From: Natrinema soli
Lineage (GTDB): Archaea; Halobacteriota; Halobacteria; Halobacteriales; Natrialbaceae
DNA length: 60,548 nt
Reading direction: 5' to 3'
Assembly (NCBI RefSeq): GCF_028618695.1
Contig: NZ_JAQIVI010000318.1
Span: forward strand, 1-60,548
The number at the start of each line of letters is the position of its first letter. Positions within the stretch are counted from its first letter, which is position 1. Shown piece after piece: positions 1 to 9,363 of this stretch. Below the pieces are notes generated by a model. It ran no database searches. It worked only from the letters and a program-made list of their open reading frames with translations, and had not been told where the DNA came from. Made by a program: the position numbers and the translations under genes.

Positions 1-731
1 GGGAGTGGCCGACGCGGAGCGACCTTCGGCTGTCGGACGCCCAGCGCGAACTCGTCCGGCGGGTTCACGGGACCGGAACGCCCGTCGTCGGCGTGCTCGT
101 GACCGGCCGACCGCTGATCGTCGACTGGATGGCCGAGCACGTCCCGGCGATCCTCGTGGCGTACTTTCCGGGAACGGAGGGCGGTGTCGCCGTCTCCGAG
201 ACGCTGTTTGGCGAGAACGACCCGAGCGGCCGGCTCCCGATTACGATGCCGAAATCTCACGGTGATCTCCCGCAACACCACGACGCGCTCGCTCATCCGA
301 CGCCGATCGGCGACCACGAGCATCCCGACTCCTACGAGCCGCTGTACCCGTTCGGCCACGGACTGAGTTACACCGAGTTCGATGTCGACGAGATGGCGGT
401 CGCGGACGGACCGGCGACGGCATCCGACGACGACGGACCGGCGGCGACTGTCAGCGTCACGCTCTCGAACGTCGGGGATCGCTCCGGCACGGAGACCGTG
501 CAAGTGTACGCGACGCAGATGCACGCCTCGCGCGTCAGACCCGAACGCGCACTGGTCGGATTCGAACGGGTCGAACTGGACGCCGGCGAGTCGGCGATGG
601 TCGACATCGAGGTCACCGCCTCCGCGCTCGGCTACTACGACCCCGATCGGGGACACGTCCTCGACGCGGGCGAGTACCGGTTCCACGTCGCCGATCGGAC
701 CGAGCTGACAACCGTTAGCGGCGTCGACTGA
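1..731 (+). CDS. GH3 beta-glucosidase/beta-xylosidase, C-terminal part (5' end outside window)
   Basis: The frame is open from the window edge (first full codon at 3), so only about 242 C-terminal residues are visible. They show the second alpha/beta domain of glycoside hydrolase family 3 (GTPVVGVLVTGRPL, then a YFPGTEGG-type segment) and the FGENDPSGRLPITMP and YPFGHGLSYTEF motifs. A fibronectin-III-like domain typical of GH3 follows (ATVSVTLSNVG, GTETVQVYATQ). The enzyme would release glucose or xylose from oligosaccharides. The nearby sugar-acid dehydratase, GntP permease and xylose dehydrogenase-like gene make a pentose or glucose substrate plausible, but the specificity residues are outside the window. 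No signal peptide can be assessed. Confidence 0.9.
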   Translation, partial: EWPTRSDLRLSDAQRELVRRVHGTGTPVVGVLVTGRPLIVDWMAEHVPAILVAYFPGTEGGVAVSETLFGENDPSGRLPITMPKSHGDLPQHHDALAHPTPIGDHEHPDSYEPLYPFGHGLSYTEFDVDEMAVADGPATASDDDGPAATVSVTLSNVGDRSGTETVQVYATQMHASRVRPERALVGFERVELDAGESAMVDIEVTASALGYYDPDRGHVLDAGEYRFHVADRTELTTVSGVD

Positions 732-1344
732 CGAACGCCTCGGCGACCGTGCTCAGCGCCGTGCAGCACTCGAGCATGTTCCGACACAGATCACCGATCT
801 ACGACTGGAAGTGATCCTCGAACTAGACCGCCGGCTCGACGGGATCAGATTTGCAGTTTCCGCGAACGGGATCGACTCGCGTTTCTCGGGAAAAGCCATT
901 CGTTATGCGATACCGAACAAAGTGGGGAAAACTCACAAATACACGCGGAAGAGTTACGGCCATATGTTTGTAACCAAAAACGTACTGCTGAAAGCCCCAA
1001 TGGAATGAGCGCCTGTCGGGAACTACGGGCGATCTATACGGGGATGTAAACGAGACTGGGAGAGACTGCCGGTGAACGGTCCTGACGGACAATATTCATC
1101 AATCACGAACAAACCACCCAGCGTTTCGGGGCCTCGGGTGTGGGAACGTAACAGAAACAGCCGACTGGAACGCATGTGGATTCAGTTGGCGCAAGTAATT
1201 AGTAAACGCTCCTCGGACATCGTGAACGGACGTTCCTCATTGATGAACTGGTGATCCACCCTGGAAGCGATCACTTCCCCGGCAGGAAGCGAGGAGTGGC
1301 CGGCACTGCTCACGTTTATTAGCGCTCCGGTGCACGACACGAAC
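732..1344. other. Intergenic region, no convincing gene
   Basis: About 610 bp between the GH3 gene and the enolase-superfamily gene. Short open frames exist, for example 811-1008, but their products are basic and resemble no family I know, unlike the acidic proteins around them. The segment 890-1010 is more AT-rich than its surroundings. The only recognisable element is the TATA box at 1315-1321. Confidence 0.6.
1315..1321 (+). promoter_or_regulatory. TATA box of the enolase-superfamily gene
   Basis: TTTATTA centred 27 bp upstream of the GTG at 1345. This spacing suggests a leaderless transcript and favours 1345 over the upstream GTG at 1330, which lies inside the promoter. Confidence 0.55.
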
Positions 1345-2520
1345 GTGACACCGACGATCACGAAAATCGAAAGCCGAGAGTTCGAGTATCCCCTCCAGGA
1401 CGTGGGGACCGACGAGCACGGGTTCAACCTCGTCTACGAGCCCGGTGAGACGACGATACGGAAGCTCTTCGGGATCAAAATTCACACGGACGAGGGAATC
1501 ACCGGCGAGTACGTCGGCGGGAACTCGCCCGCGGCCGCCCAGTACAACATCATCGCGAAGTACCTCATCGGCAAGGACCCGCTGCAGCGGGAGAAACACT
1601 GGTCGGAAGTAAAACGCGCGCTACGGAAGTACGATCGGATGGGGATCGGCCCGATCGACATCGCGCTGTGGGACTTCGCTGGCACGTACTACGACGCGCC
1701 CATTCACGAGCTGCTTGGCACCTATCGCGAGCGCATCCCCGCCTACGCGTCGACGTACCACGGCGACAACGCGGGCGGGCTCGACTCGCCCGAAGCGTTC
1801 GCCGACTTCGCCGAGGACTGTCGCAACCGTGGCTTCGGCGGATTCAAGATCCACGGCTGGGGCGGCGGCGACGACGCTCGCGACCTGACTCGAGAGATCG
1901 AGGCCGTTCGCGCGGTCGGCGACGCCGTCGGCGACGACATGGACCTCATGCACGACCCCGCTTGCGAACTGGAGACCTTCGCCGACGCGCTCGAGCTCGG
2001 GCGCGCCCTCGACGAGGAGGGCTTCTTCTGGTACGAAGACCCGTTCCGCGACGGCGGTATCTCCCAGCACGCCCACCGAAAGCTCGCCCGGAAACTCGAG
2101 ACGCCGATTCTCCAGACCGAACACGTCCGGGGACTCGAGAGCAAGTCCGACTTCGCCGCTAACGACGCGACGGACTTCCTGCGGGCCGATCCGGAGTACG
2201 ACGCCGGGATCACCGGCGCGATCAAGGTGGCGCGGATGGCCGAGGCGTTCGGGCTCGATGTGGAGTTTCACGCGCCCGGACCGGCCCAACGGCACTGTAT
2301 CGCCGCCTGCCGGAACTCGAACTACTACGAACTGGCGCTGGTCCACCCCGACTGCCAGAACACCCAGCCGCCGGTCTATCAGGGCGGCTACTCCGATCTG
2401 ATGGACGCGGTCGACGACGATGGCACCGTCCCGGTTCCCGACGGGCCGGGACTCGGCGTCGAGTACGACTGGGAGTACATCGAGGCGCACACGACCGGCA
2501 GCGTCCACGTCTACGAATAG
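1345..2520 (+). CDS. Enolase-superfamily sugar-acid dehydratase (mandelate racemase/muconate lactonizing subgroup)
   Basis: The 391-residue protein has the capping domain followed by the TIM barrel of the mandelate-racemase subgroup. Visible active-site candidates are Lys168-x-His170 (GGFKIHGWGGG), metal ligands Asp204 (MHDPAC), Glu231 (YEDPF) and Glu259 (QTEHV), and His309 (EFHAPGP). The spacing of the three acids fits the family. Members dehydrate aldonic acids such as gluconate, galactonate or xylonate to 2-keto-3-deoxy acids. The haloarchaeal xylonate dehydratase XacD belongs to this superfamily, so this could be XacD-like, but the substrate cannot be read from sequence. It sits between a GH3 glycosidase and a gluconate-type permease. 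The GTG at 1345 was chosen from the TATA spacing. Confidence 0.85.
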   Translation: MTPTITKIESREFEYPLQDVGTDEHGFNLVYEPGETTIRKLFGIKIHTDEGITGEYVGGNSPAAAQYNIIAKYLIGKDPLQREKHWSEVKRALRKYDRMGIGPIDIALWDFAGTYYDAPIHELLGTYRERIPAYASTYHGDNAGGLDSPEAFADFAEDCRNRGFGGFKIHGWGGGDDARDLTREIEAVRAVGDAVGDDMDLMHDPACELETFADALELGRALDEEGFFWYEDPFRDGGISQHAHRKLARKLETPILQTEHVRGLESKSDFAANDATDFLRADPEYDAGITGAIKVARMAEAFGLDVEFHAPGPAQRHCIAACRNSNYYELALVHPDCQNTQPPVYQGGYSDLMDAVDDDGTVPVPDGPGLGVEYDWEYIEAHTTGSVHVYE

Positions 2521-2656
2521 TCGATCGAACCGTCCCGGTCGGCTCGAGGCCTCGACTTCTGAAACGCCGCTTTCCGGTTCGCTAGGCCCTGCCGGTGGCC
2601 GATGCGGATGTCGGACGAAGCAGCTTGCTCGACCGCGCCGACAGGAAAATGCACGG

Positions 2657-2664
2657 TTTTTTAT
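2657..2664 (+). promoter_or_regulatory. TATA box of the GntP permease gene
   Basis: TTTTTTAT about 33 bp upstream of the ATG at 2694. It lies inside the longer open frame that begins at 2595, which argues against that upstream start. Confidence 0.5.
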
Positions 2665-2693
2665 GGGCATACGCACATTCCCGAAACGGACAC

Positions 2694-4088
2694 ATGGCAG
2701 CCACTGCCCCACTGTTAGCCTTTGGTATCGGAATCGTCTCCGTGATTCTGCTTCTCGTCGTCTGGGACGTTCCGACGTTTATCGGGTTGATCATTTCGGC
2801 GTTGCTCGTCGGGACGACCAACGCGTTCTTTTTAGACGGCGTCGCCTTCGGCAGCATTCCCGAAGGCGTCGCGGCGGCCTTCGGCGAGAACATGGCTGGC
2901 GTCGGTATTCCGATCCTGATGGCGGCGGTGATCGGAAAGTCGATGACGGACTCCGGTGCGGCGAATCGCATCGTTCGGTCCTTCCAGTCGTTCGTCAGCG
3001 ACGGCAACGCCGATCTCTCCCTGTGGGTCAGTAGCTCGATCCTCTCGATTCCGGTGTTCTTCGACAACGTCTTCTACCTGATGGCGCCGCTGGCCCGCGC
3101 CATGCGCGCTCGAATCGGGAAGAACTACGCGCTGTACATCGTCGTCGTCGGCGGCGGCGGCGTCGCGATGCACGCGTTCGTGCCTCCGACGCCGGGACCG
3201 CTCGCGGTCGCGCAAGAACTCGATCCCGATCGAGCCATCCTCGGTACGACTATCGTCGTCGGGCTGGCGGTCGCCCTCCCCGCGGCGCTCATCAGCGGCG
3301 TCCTCTTCGGTCGGTTCATCAATCAGTACATCGACATCCCGCTCCGAGACACCATGGGGACGACAGTCGAAGACCTCGAGGAACAGGCCTCGAAGCCGGT
3401 CTCGAACCTGCCGTCGTTCGCCGAGTCGGTGCTCCCCGTCGTCGTCGCCGTCGCCTTCATCGCCGCCAGTACGGCCGTCAACACGTTCAGCGATACGTAC
3501 CCCGTCCTCGAGTCCGTTCAGCCGGCGACCGACTACGTCGGGAACGTCAACTTCTCGCTGACCTTCGCCGCGGTCATCGCCTCGCTCACCTACCTCAGGA
3601 TGGACGACTTCCCCCGCTCGGTGTGGGAAGACGAGATCACCGACGCGTTACGCAACGGCGGAAACATCGCCGCGATCACCGCGGCCGGCGGCGCGTTCGG
3701 GGCGATGCTCGCCCAGGCGGGTATCGGCGAACTCGTCGCGTCGACGCTCGACGGCCTCGGAATCGGCCTGCTGATTACGGCGTGGCTCATCGCCGCGATT
3801 ATCCGCGTCGCACAGGGCTCGGTCACCGTCGCCATGCTGACTACGGGCGGGATCATGGCCCCGCAGGTCCCCGAACTCGCCGTCCACCCGGCCTATCTCG
3901 TGATGGCGATCGGCTCCGGTGCCGTCATCTGCTCGTGGTTCAACGACTCCGGCTTCTGGATCGTCAAGGAGATCGGCGGACTCACAAAGGCGGAAACGCT
4001 GAAGACGTGGACCGCACTCACCGTCGTGCTCTCGATCTCGAGTCTCGTCGTGTTGCTCATCTACTCGACGCTCTTCCCGCTCGTCTAA
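2694..4088 (+). CDS. GntP-family gluconate/sugar-acid permease
   Basis: A 464-residue integral membrane protein with at least twelve hydrophobic segments, beginning MAATAPLLAFGIG. It has the GntP layout: an N-terminal block of helices with the GGGGVAMHAFVPPTPGPLAVA segment, a hydrophilic central loop near residues 220-240, and a C-terminal block including GGAFGAMLAQAGIGELV and SGAVICSWFNDSGFW. GntP proteins import gluconate and related acids with protons. Lying directly downstream of a sugar-acid dehydratase, it probably supplies that pathway with substrate. The frame is open from 2595, but the TATA box and the hydrophobic N-terminus favour 2694. Confidence 0.88.
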   Translation: MAATAPLLAFGIGIVSVILLLVVWDVPTFIGLIISALLVGTTNAFFLDGVAFGSIPEGVAAAFGENMAGVGIPILMAAVIGKSMTDSGAANRIVRSFQSFVSDGNADLSLWVSSSILSIPVFFDNVFYLMAPLARAMRARIGKNYALYIVVVGGGGVAMHAFVPPTPGPLAVAQELDPDRAILGTTIVVGLAVALPAALISGVLFGRFINQYIDIPLRDTMGTTVEDLEEQASKPVSNLPSFAESVLPVVVAVAFIAASTAVNTFSDTYPVLESVQPATDYVGNVNFSLTFAAVIASLTYLRMDDFPRSVWEDEITDALRNGGNIAAITAAGGAFGAMLAQAGIGELVASTLDGLGIGLLITAWLIAAIIRVAQGSVTVAMLTTGGIMAPQVPELAVHPAYLVMAIGSGAVICSWFNDSGFWIVKEIGGLTKAETLKTWTALTVVLSISSLVVLLIYSTLFPLV

Positions 4089-4191
4089 TGACGACCCAGT
4101 GCGACTGAGTCGGCCGTCCGCACGGCCGATTCGGGCCTCGAGATGGCTCGGAGCGATTCTTTCGGTTATCTCGAACCGGTACCAAACGGAA

Positions 4192-4198
4192 TATTTAA
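4192..4198 (+). promoter_or_regulatory. TATA box of the uspA gene
   Basis: TATTTAA centred 28 bp upstream of the ATG at 4223, consistent with a leaderless transcript. Confidence 0.55.
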
Positions 4199-4222
4199 TC
4201 TGGTTCCTCGCAACGATCGTGT

Positions 4223-4714
4223 ATGAAGAACGGACTCGTCATCGTCGAGGACACGGATCGCCACGCGACGCTCCTCCGAGAAGCGGCACAGTACGCAGGC
4301 GGCGGGGACGCGAAACTGACCGTCTTGGCCTTTGCCACCGCCGAAGAGATCGGTCCCGGCGTTCGAAAAATCGAATCGATCGGCGAGATCGAGGGCGTCT
4401 CGGAAGACGACGGCGAAGACGCCATTATCGAGGCGGCGGCGGCCGAACTCGAGACCTTCGTCCGGGAGACGCTCGGCGAGACCGATATCGACTACAGCGT
4501 CGGCGTCGACGTTCTCTCGGAGGGGTACGGGATGGCGACGCTCAACGCCGCCGAAGCGTACGACTGCGATCACGTCTTCATCGCCGGTCGCAGGCGCTCG
4601 CCGGCCGGCAAGGCAATCTTCGGCAACTGGGTCCAGCGGGTGCTGCTCAACTTCGATGGCCTCGTGACGGTCTCGCTCGACGAAGCGGGCGGGACGCCGG
4701 GAGCCGATTCGTAG
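4223..4714 (+). CDS. Universal stress protein, UspA family
   Basis: A 163-residue acidic protein with one Usp domain. It opens with the first beta strand (KNGLVIVEDTDRHATLLREAA) and ends with the nucleotide-binding loop GRRRSPAGKAIFGNWVQRVLL, matching the G-x2-G-x(8-10)-G pattern of ATP-binding Usp proteins with small deviations. Such proteins are stress or metabolite sensors, and in haloarchaea they often sit beside transporters. It has its own promoter and follows the permease by about 135 bp, so it may be co-regulated rather than co-transcribed. Confidence 0.85.
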   Translation: MKNGLVIVEDTDRHATLLREAAQYAGGGDAKLTVLAFATAEEIGPGVRKIESIGEIEGVSEDDGEDAIIEAAAAELETFVRETLGETDIDYSVGVDVLSEGYGMATLNAAEAYDCDHVFIAGRRRSPAGKAIFGNWVQRVLLNFDGLVTVSLDEAGGTPGADS

Positions 4715-4764
4715 CGCGGATACCGAACGCTGGCATTGCCATCGTCACACACAGTCATCGGTCA

Positions 4765-4773
4765 TTTTTTATC
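4765..4773 (+). promoter_or_regulatory. TATA box of the sugar dehydrogenase gene
   Basis: TTTTTTATC centred 27 bp upstream of the ATG at 4796. A purine-rich GAGAGGAG also precedes that start. Both support 4796 over the in-frame ATG at 4736. Confidence 0.55.
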
Positions 4774-4795
4774 AGATCGAGATATAGAGAGGAGC

Positions 4796-5869
4796 ATGAT
4801 CGATTGGCTCGACAGGTACGAGGAACGGACATGGCAAACGATCGAAAGCGGGACCGTCAGATACGCCCTGATCGGCCTGGGCTGGTGGACGACCGACGTC
4901 GCCCTCCCGGCGATCGAATCGTCGGATCTCGGCGAGGTCTCGGTTCTCGTCAGCAGTTCGACCGACAAAGCGACCCGACTCGCCGACGAAAACGACGTCG
5001 CACACGGGATAAGCTACGACGAGTTCCACGACGGCGCGGCGAGCGACGCCTACGACGCCGTCTACGTCGGTACGCCGAACGGCTATCACCTCGAGTACGC
5101 CGAGACCGCGGCCGAACTGGACAAGGCGGTCCTCTGCGAGAAGCCGATGGAGGCGACCGTCGAGCGCGCCGAACGGATGGTCGCGACCTGCGACGCCGCG
5201 GACGTGCCGCTGATGATCGCCTATCGCATGCACACCGACCCGGCGGTCCAGCGAGCGCGCGAACTGATCGCCGACGGCTTCCTCGGGGAGCCGGTGTCGG
5301 TCTACGGCCACAACAGTCAGCACCTGCTCGAGATGATCCCCGACCCCGACCAGTGGCGACTCGACGCCGATCTGAGCGGGTACGGCACCTCGGTGATGGA
5401 CCTGGGAATCTATTCGATCAACACGACCCGATTCCTGCTCCGACGCGACCCCGTCAGCGTGCAGGCCGAGATGGTCTCGAACCACGAGGCGTTCGCCGAC
5501 GTCCCGGACGAGCGGTCCTCGTCGCTGCTGGTCTTCGAAGACGACGTGCAGATGGTCTCGACCTCGAGCCAGCACGCCCACGAAGACACCCATCTCAAGA
5601 TCACTGGAACCGAGGGACGGATCGAGCTCCGGCCGGCGTTCCACGGGGAGTGTTCGCTGCACCTCTCGCGCGGCGACATCTCGGTCACGGTCGAGCACGG
5701 AAGCTTCGACGCGGAGCGCGAGATGGAAGCGGAGTTCGACTACTTCGCGGACCGCCTCCTCGGCGACGGCGACCTCTATCCGGACGGCCGACACGGCCTG
5801 CGGGACATGCGTATCATCGAAGCGCTCCACGACTCCGCGGAACGAGGTGAGCCGGTCGCGCTCGAGTAG
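4796..5869 (+). CDS. xacA: D-xylose/aldose 1-dehydrogenase, Gfo/Idh/MocA family
   Basis: A 357-residue oxidoreductase. The N-terminal Rossmann fold carries ALIGLGWWTTDVALPAI at residues 24-40, the family catalytic Glu-Lys-Pro is at 115-117 (CEKPM), and the C-terminal part is an alpha/beta substrate domain. Length and the YRMHTDPAVQRARELI and GYGTSVMDLGIYSIN segments resemble the haloarchaeal NADP-dependent xylose dehydrogenase XacA, which oxidises xylose to xylonolactone in the oxidative pentose pathway. A glucose-fructose oxidoreductase role is the main alternative. The context (glycosidase, sugar-acid dehydratase, GntP permease) supports sugar oxidation. The symbol is assigned from resemblance, not alignment. 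Confidence 0.75.
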   Translation: MIDWLDRYEERTWQTIESGTVRYALIGLGWWTTDVALPAIESSDLGEVSVLVSSSTDKATRLADENDVAHGISYDEFHDGAASDAYDAVYVGTPNGYHLEYAETAAELDKAVLCEKPMEATVERAERMVATCDAADVPLMIAYRMHTDPAVQRARELIADGFLGEPVSVYGHNSQHLLEMIPDPDQWRLDADLSGYGTSVMDLGIYSINTTRFLLRRDPVSVQAEMVSNHEAFADVPDERSSSLLVFEDDVQMVSTSSQHAHEDTHLKITGTEGRIELRPAFHGECSLHLSRGDISVTVEHGSFDAEREMEAEFDYFADRLLGDGDLYPDGRHGLRDMRIIEALHDSAERGEPVALE

Positions 5870-5895
5870 ACTGACGACGGGAGCCAGTCCGCCGA

Positions 5896-8151
5896 TCAGG
5901 ACTCGTCGTCCTGCGCGTCGACCGACGCCACAGCCGCGAGGTTGACGATGTCCGTGACCTCGTCGCCGCGCTGGAGAACGTGAACCGGCTCGTCCATGCC
6001 GACGAGCATCGGTCCGATCGCGTCGGCCCCGCCGAGTCGCTGGAGCAGCTTGTAGCCGATGTTGCCGGCCTCGAGGTTCGGGAAGACCAGCACGTTCGCC
6101 GGTTTCTCGAGATCGCTGAACTCGTAGGTGCCGGTCAACATCTCCTCGACGACGGCGGTGTCGGCCTGCATCTCCCCGTCGACGGGAAAGTCGACGGCTG
6201 GATCGGCGCGGAGCCGACGGGCCGCTTCGCGAGGTTTCCGCGTTCCCTCGTTGTCGACGCTGCCGAAGTCCGAGTACGAGAGGAGGGCGGCGCGGGGCTC
6301 GACGTCGAATCGGCGAGCCAGCGCTGCGGTGTGGCGAGTGACTTCCTCGAGGACGTCCTCGTCGGGAGCCTGATTGACCGTCGCGTCGGCCACGAAGATG
6401 ACGCGATTCTTGAACGTCAGCATGTAGACGCCGGCGGCGTAGTCGGCGTCGTCGGCCGTGCCGATCACCTGCAGGGGCGGCCGGAGCGCCGACGGATAGT
6501 GGTTCGTCAGTCCCGTGAGCATCGCGTCGGCGTCGCCGCGGTCGACCATGACGCTCCCGAAGTAGTTGGTGTCGTCGCGGATCATCGACGCTGCCTCGCG
6601 GCGAGTGACGCCGTTTCGCTTCCGTCGCTCGTAGAGGTGTTCGGTGTACGCCTCGTACTCGCCGCTCTCGGGGTCGACGACGTCCGGTTCGAACTCGAGA
6701 CCGAGGTCCGCGACCGTCCGTCGAACCTCGTCCTCGTCGCCGATCAGAACCGGCTCAGCGATGCCTCGTTCGACGATCTGGGAGGCCGCTCGCACGATCG
6801 TCTCGTCGGTCCCCTCGGCCAGCGCGATGCGCTTCGGATCGGATTTCGCCTTGTTGAGCACCACCCGCATCATTTCGCGGGACTTGCCGAGTCGCGCCTC
6901 GAGCGCTTCGACGTACGCATCAGTATCGATCTCGACGCGGGCCGCGCCCGACTCGATCGCTGCCCGCGCGACTGCGGGGGCGACTTCGAAGAGGACGCGC
7001 GCATCCAGGGGCTTTGGAATGATATAGTCCGGTCCGAACTGGAGCGCCCGATCGCCGTACGCCTTCACCACCGAGTCCGGCACGTCCTGTTTGGCCAGTT
7101 CGGCCAGCGCCGACGCCGCCGCGACCTTCATCTCCTCGTTGATCTCGGTGGCGCGGACGTCCAGCGCGCCGCGGAAGATGAAGGGGAACCCGAGGACGTT
7201 GTTGACCTGATTCGGGTAGTCAGAGCGGCCGGTCGCCATGATGACGGTGTCGTCGCGGGCTTCTTTGGCGTCCTCGTAGCCGATCTCCGGATCGGGGTTG
7301 GCCATCGCGAAGATGATCGGGTCGTCGGCCATCGAGCGGACCATCTCCTGACTGACGATGCCGCCGGCCGAAAGGCCGACGAAGACGTCCGCGCCCGCCA
7401 TCGCGTCCGCGATGCCGCCTTCGGGCACGTCGCTGGCGAACTGCCGGTTGTACTCGTTCAAGTCGCCGGACTCGGCCCGTCCAGTGGTCAGAATCCCGTC
7501 GATATCGCACATCGTGATGTTCTCTCGTTCGACGCCCAGCGAGACGTAGAACTTGGCCGTCGCGACCGCGGCCGCACCCGCGCCGGCGAACGTGACCTCG
7601 AGCGACTCGAGGTCCTTGCCGGAGATTTCGACGGCGTTGAGCAGCGCGGCCCCGCTGATGATCGCGGTGCCGTGCTGGTCGTCGTGAAAGACCGGGATCG
7701 ACAGCCGGTCTCGGAGGCGTTCCTCGATTTCGAAGCAGTGGGGAGCCGCGATATCCTCGAGATTGATCCCGCCGAACGTCGGCTCCATCGCGGCGACCGA
7801 TTCGACGAACGCGTCCGGCTCATCGAGATCGAGTTCGATGTCGAAGACGTCGATGTCGGCGAAGCGCTTGAACAGGACACCTTTGCCCTCCATGACCGGT
7901 TTCGACGCCTGTGCACCGATGTCGCCGAGTCCGAGCACGGCCGAGCCGTTCGAGACGACGCCGACGAGGTTCCCCTTCGTCGTGTACTGATAGGCGTCGT
8001 CCGCGTGTCCGGCTATCTCTCGACACGGTGCGGCGACGCCCGGCGAGTACGCCAGCGAGAGGTCGCGTTGCGTGTTCGTCGGTTTCGTCGTCGAAATCTC
8101 GATCTTGCCCGGCGGATCGGCACGGTGATACTCGAGCGCGTCTTCATCCAT
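5896..8151 (-). CDS. maeB: NADP-dependent malic enzyme with C-terminal phosphotransacetylase-like domain (MaeB type)
   Basis: A 751-residue protein, the usual size of MaeB hybrids. Residues about 15-150 form the malic N-domain ([40 protein letters not shown]). About 160-400 form the NAD(P)-binding domain ([48 protein letters not shown]). About 425-750 are the inactive-type phosphate acetyltransferase domain that regulates MaeB enzymes. It decarboxylates malate to pyruvate while making NADPH. The frame continues upstream to 8340, but those residues are basic and unlike the family, so the ATG at 8151 is used. It is convergent with the sugar dehydrogenase, 26 bp away. Confidence 0.95.
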   Translation of the reverse strand: MDEDALEYHRADPPGKIEISTTKPTNTQRDLSLAYSPGVAAPCREIAGHADDAYQYTTKGNLVGVVSNGSAVLGLGDIGAQASKPVMEGKGVLFKRFADIDVFDIELDLDEPDAFVESVAAMEPTFGGINLEDIAAPHCFEIEERLRDRLSIPVFHDDQHGTAIISGAALLNAVEISGKDLESLEVTFAGAGAAAVATAKFYVSLGVERENITMCDIDGILTTGRAESGDLNEYNRQFASDVPEGGIADAMAGADVFVGLSAGGIVSQEMVRSMADDPIIFAMANPDPEIGYEDAKEARDDTVIMATGRSDYPNQVNNVLGFPFIFRGALDVRATEINEEMKVAAASALAELAKQDVPDSVVKAYGDRALQFGPDYIIPKPLDARVLFEVAPAVARAAIESGAARVEIDTDAYVEALEARLGKSREMMRVVLNKAKSDPKRIALAEGTDETIVRAASQIVERGIAEPVLIGDEDEVRRTVADLGLEFEPDVVDPESGEYEAYTEHLYERRKRNGVTRREAASMIRDDTNYFGSVMVDRGDADAMLTGLTNHYPSALRPPLQVIGTADDADYAAGVYMLTFKNRVIFVADATVNQAPDEDVLEEVTRHTAALARRFDVEPRAALLSYSDFGSVDNEGTRKPREAARRLRADPAVDFPVDGEMQADTAVVEEMLTGTYEFSDLEKPANVLVFPNLEAGNIGYKLLQRLGGADAIGPMLVGMDEPVHVLQRGDEVTDIVNLAAVASVDAQDDES

Positions 8152-8249
8152 TGTTGTGTTCGTGTATCGCCAGCGTACCGACAAAAGTGTACGCTTCCGA
8201 CCGGCCGATATGTGCCGGCAGAGAGCCGATCTGTGCCGAAAATACGTGA

Positions 8250-8378
8250 TTAATCCGCGGCGTGATGCGGAACGTGACCGCAGTCCACACACTGCCACGA
8301 ACATCGGTCGAACGAGAGTACCCCTTCGCAATCGGGACATCGATACGTTTGTCCCACTAGCTCTTCAGGAGCTGTCAT
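8250..8378 (-). CDS. Small zinc-ribbon protein, 42 aa
   Basis: A short minus-strand gene whose product reads MTAPEELVGQTYRCPDC and then EGVLSFDRCSWQCVDCGHV. The pairs C14-P-D-C17 and C30-V-D-C33, plus C26, make a zinc ribbon or rubredoxin-like knuckle. The start is preceded by a purine-rich GGGAG, and an AATAAGTTTAA stretch lies further upstream. Tiny CPxC proteins of this kind are abundant in haloarchaea and mostly uncharacterised. It lies about 100 bp upstream of maeB on the same strand and may share its transcript. Function unknown. Confidence 0.75.
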   Translation of the reverse strand: MTAPEELVGQTYRCPDCEGVLSFDRCSWQCVDCGHVPHHAAD

Positions 8379-9363
8379 GACTCTCCCTTTGCGGAGGGTC
8401 GTGTTAAACTTATTCCCCGGCCGCTACGACGAGTTTGGAACGAAATCGCCACGACGACGAACGGAAATTGGCGATCGATATCGCACTGCGGGTCCGCCGT
8501 CGCCGGTTATCTGATAGTCACCACGGGCTAGCCCGTCGAATCGACGCGAACGGCTCGAGCCTGCGGGATCGTGTTCCGTTCGGTAATGGAAAACGACCGT
8601 GTTGGCCTCGCCGAGTTCACTCGCGAAACGGTCGGTGGAAGCGGACGCTGTCTGTCGAGAGTGGGCGTCCGACTCGCGGCGGCCGAACCGTCGACCTGCG
8701 ACGGGATCTTCGCCGCCAGATCGTTCGACGGCCGACCGATCAGTGTTCGACATCGAGACTGGGCGTTCGGAGTGGACGGCAAACGAATATGACGTCCCGT
8801 TCGGCCACCGTGAACGCACCGTTCGTCGAGGCTACCAGTCTACCGGATTCGGTTCGAAATCGCGCCGGGGGTTTGCGTTCGAACGGCAACAAACCGCGGT
8901 TCGTCCGTCGACCGCGGCGGAACCATCTCGCGAACCGGACCAGCGCAGAACGAACAGAATTACACCCCTATCTCTGTAACCGCCGGTAGCCGCCAGGCCG
9001 CCACAGACTGGACCCGCTCTCGAGATACTCTATCAGGGGACTCGTCTAATTCCTCCGACAACCCAAATGCCAGCCGGAGAAGTCAGCGGTCGCGCAGTTG
9101 AGTATGATAATTGATAGAATTATTACTGAGTCGGGCTAGGTTCAATAGCGGCGTAATAGAGCCTTTATAGGTTATTTTACCGTAGTACATCAGCGTACAA
9201 TTGTATTCATACACTACTAATCTCCCCTTTCTATCATAACATCCATAATATATATTCTATATAGTGTTATTTTAATATTTATATATTAATCGAACACGTG
9301 ACTGGCCGGGAGTCCAGTTCGATAACCGCAACATTTGTACGATAGGCGTCAGTGACTATCGGT
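8379..9363. other. Long intergenic region with a very AT-rich block before rdfA
   Basis: Almost 1 kb without a supported gene. Open frames at 8424-8819 (minus) and 8435-8989 (plus) overlap antiparallel, and neither shows a recognisable domain or acidic composition. From about 9100 to 9290 the base composition changes to strongly AT-rich, including runs such as CATAATATATATTCTATATA. This could be a strong promoter or regulatory region for rdfA, or acquired or decayed DNA. Confidence 0.55.

Noticed and set aside
5980..8253. 757-codon open frame on the plus strand
   Set aside because: Antisense to maeB; product is Arg/Val/Asp-rich without domains. It stays open only because GC-rich codons rarely give stops on the opposite strand.
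8424..8989. Two antiparallel open frames as possible genes
   Set aside because: Neither product is acidic or resembles a known family, no TATA box is at the right distance, and the plus frame is very basic.
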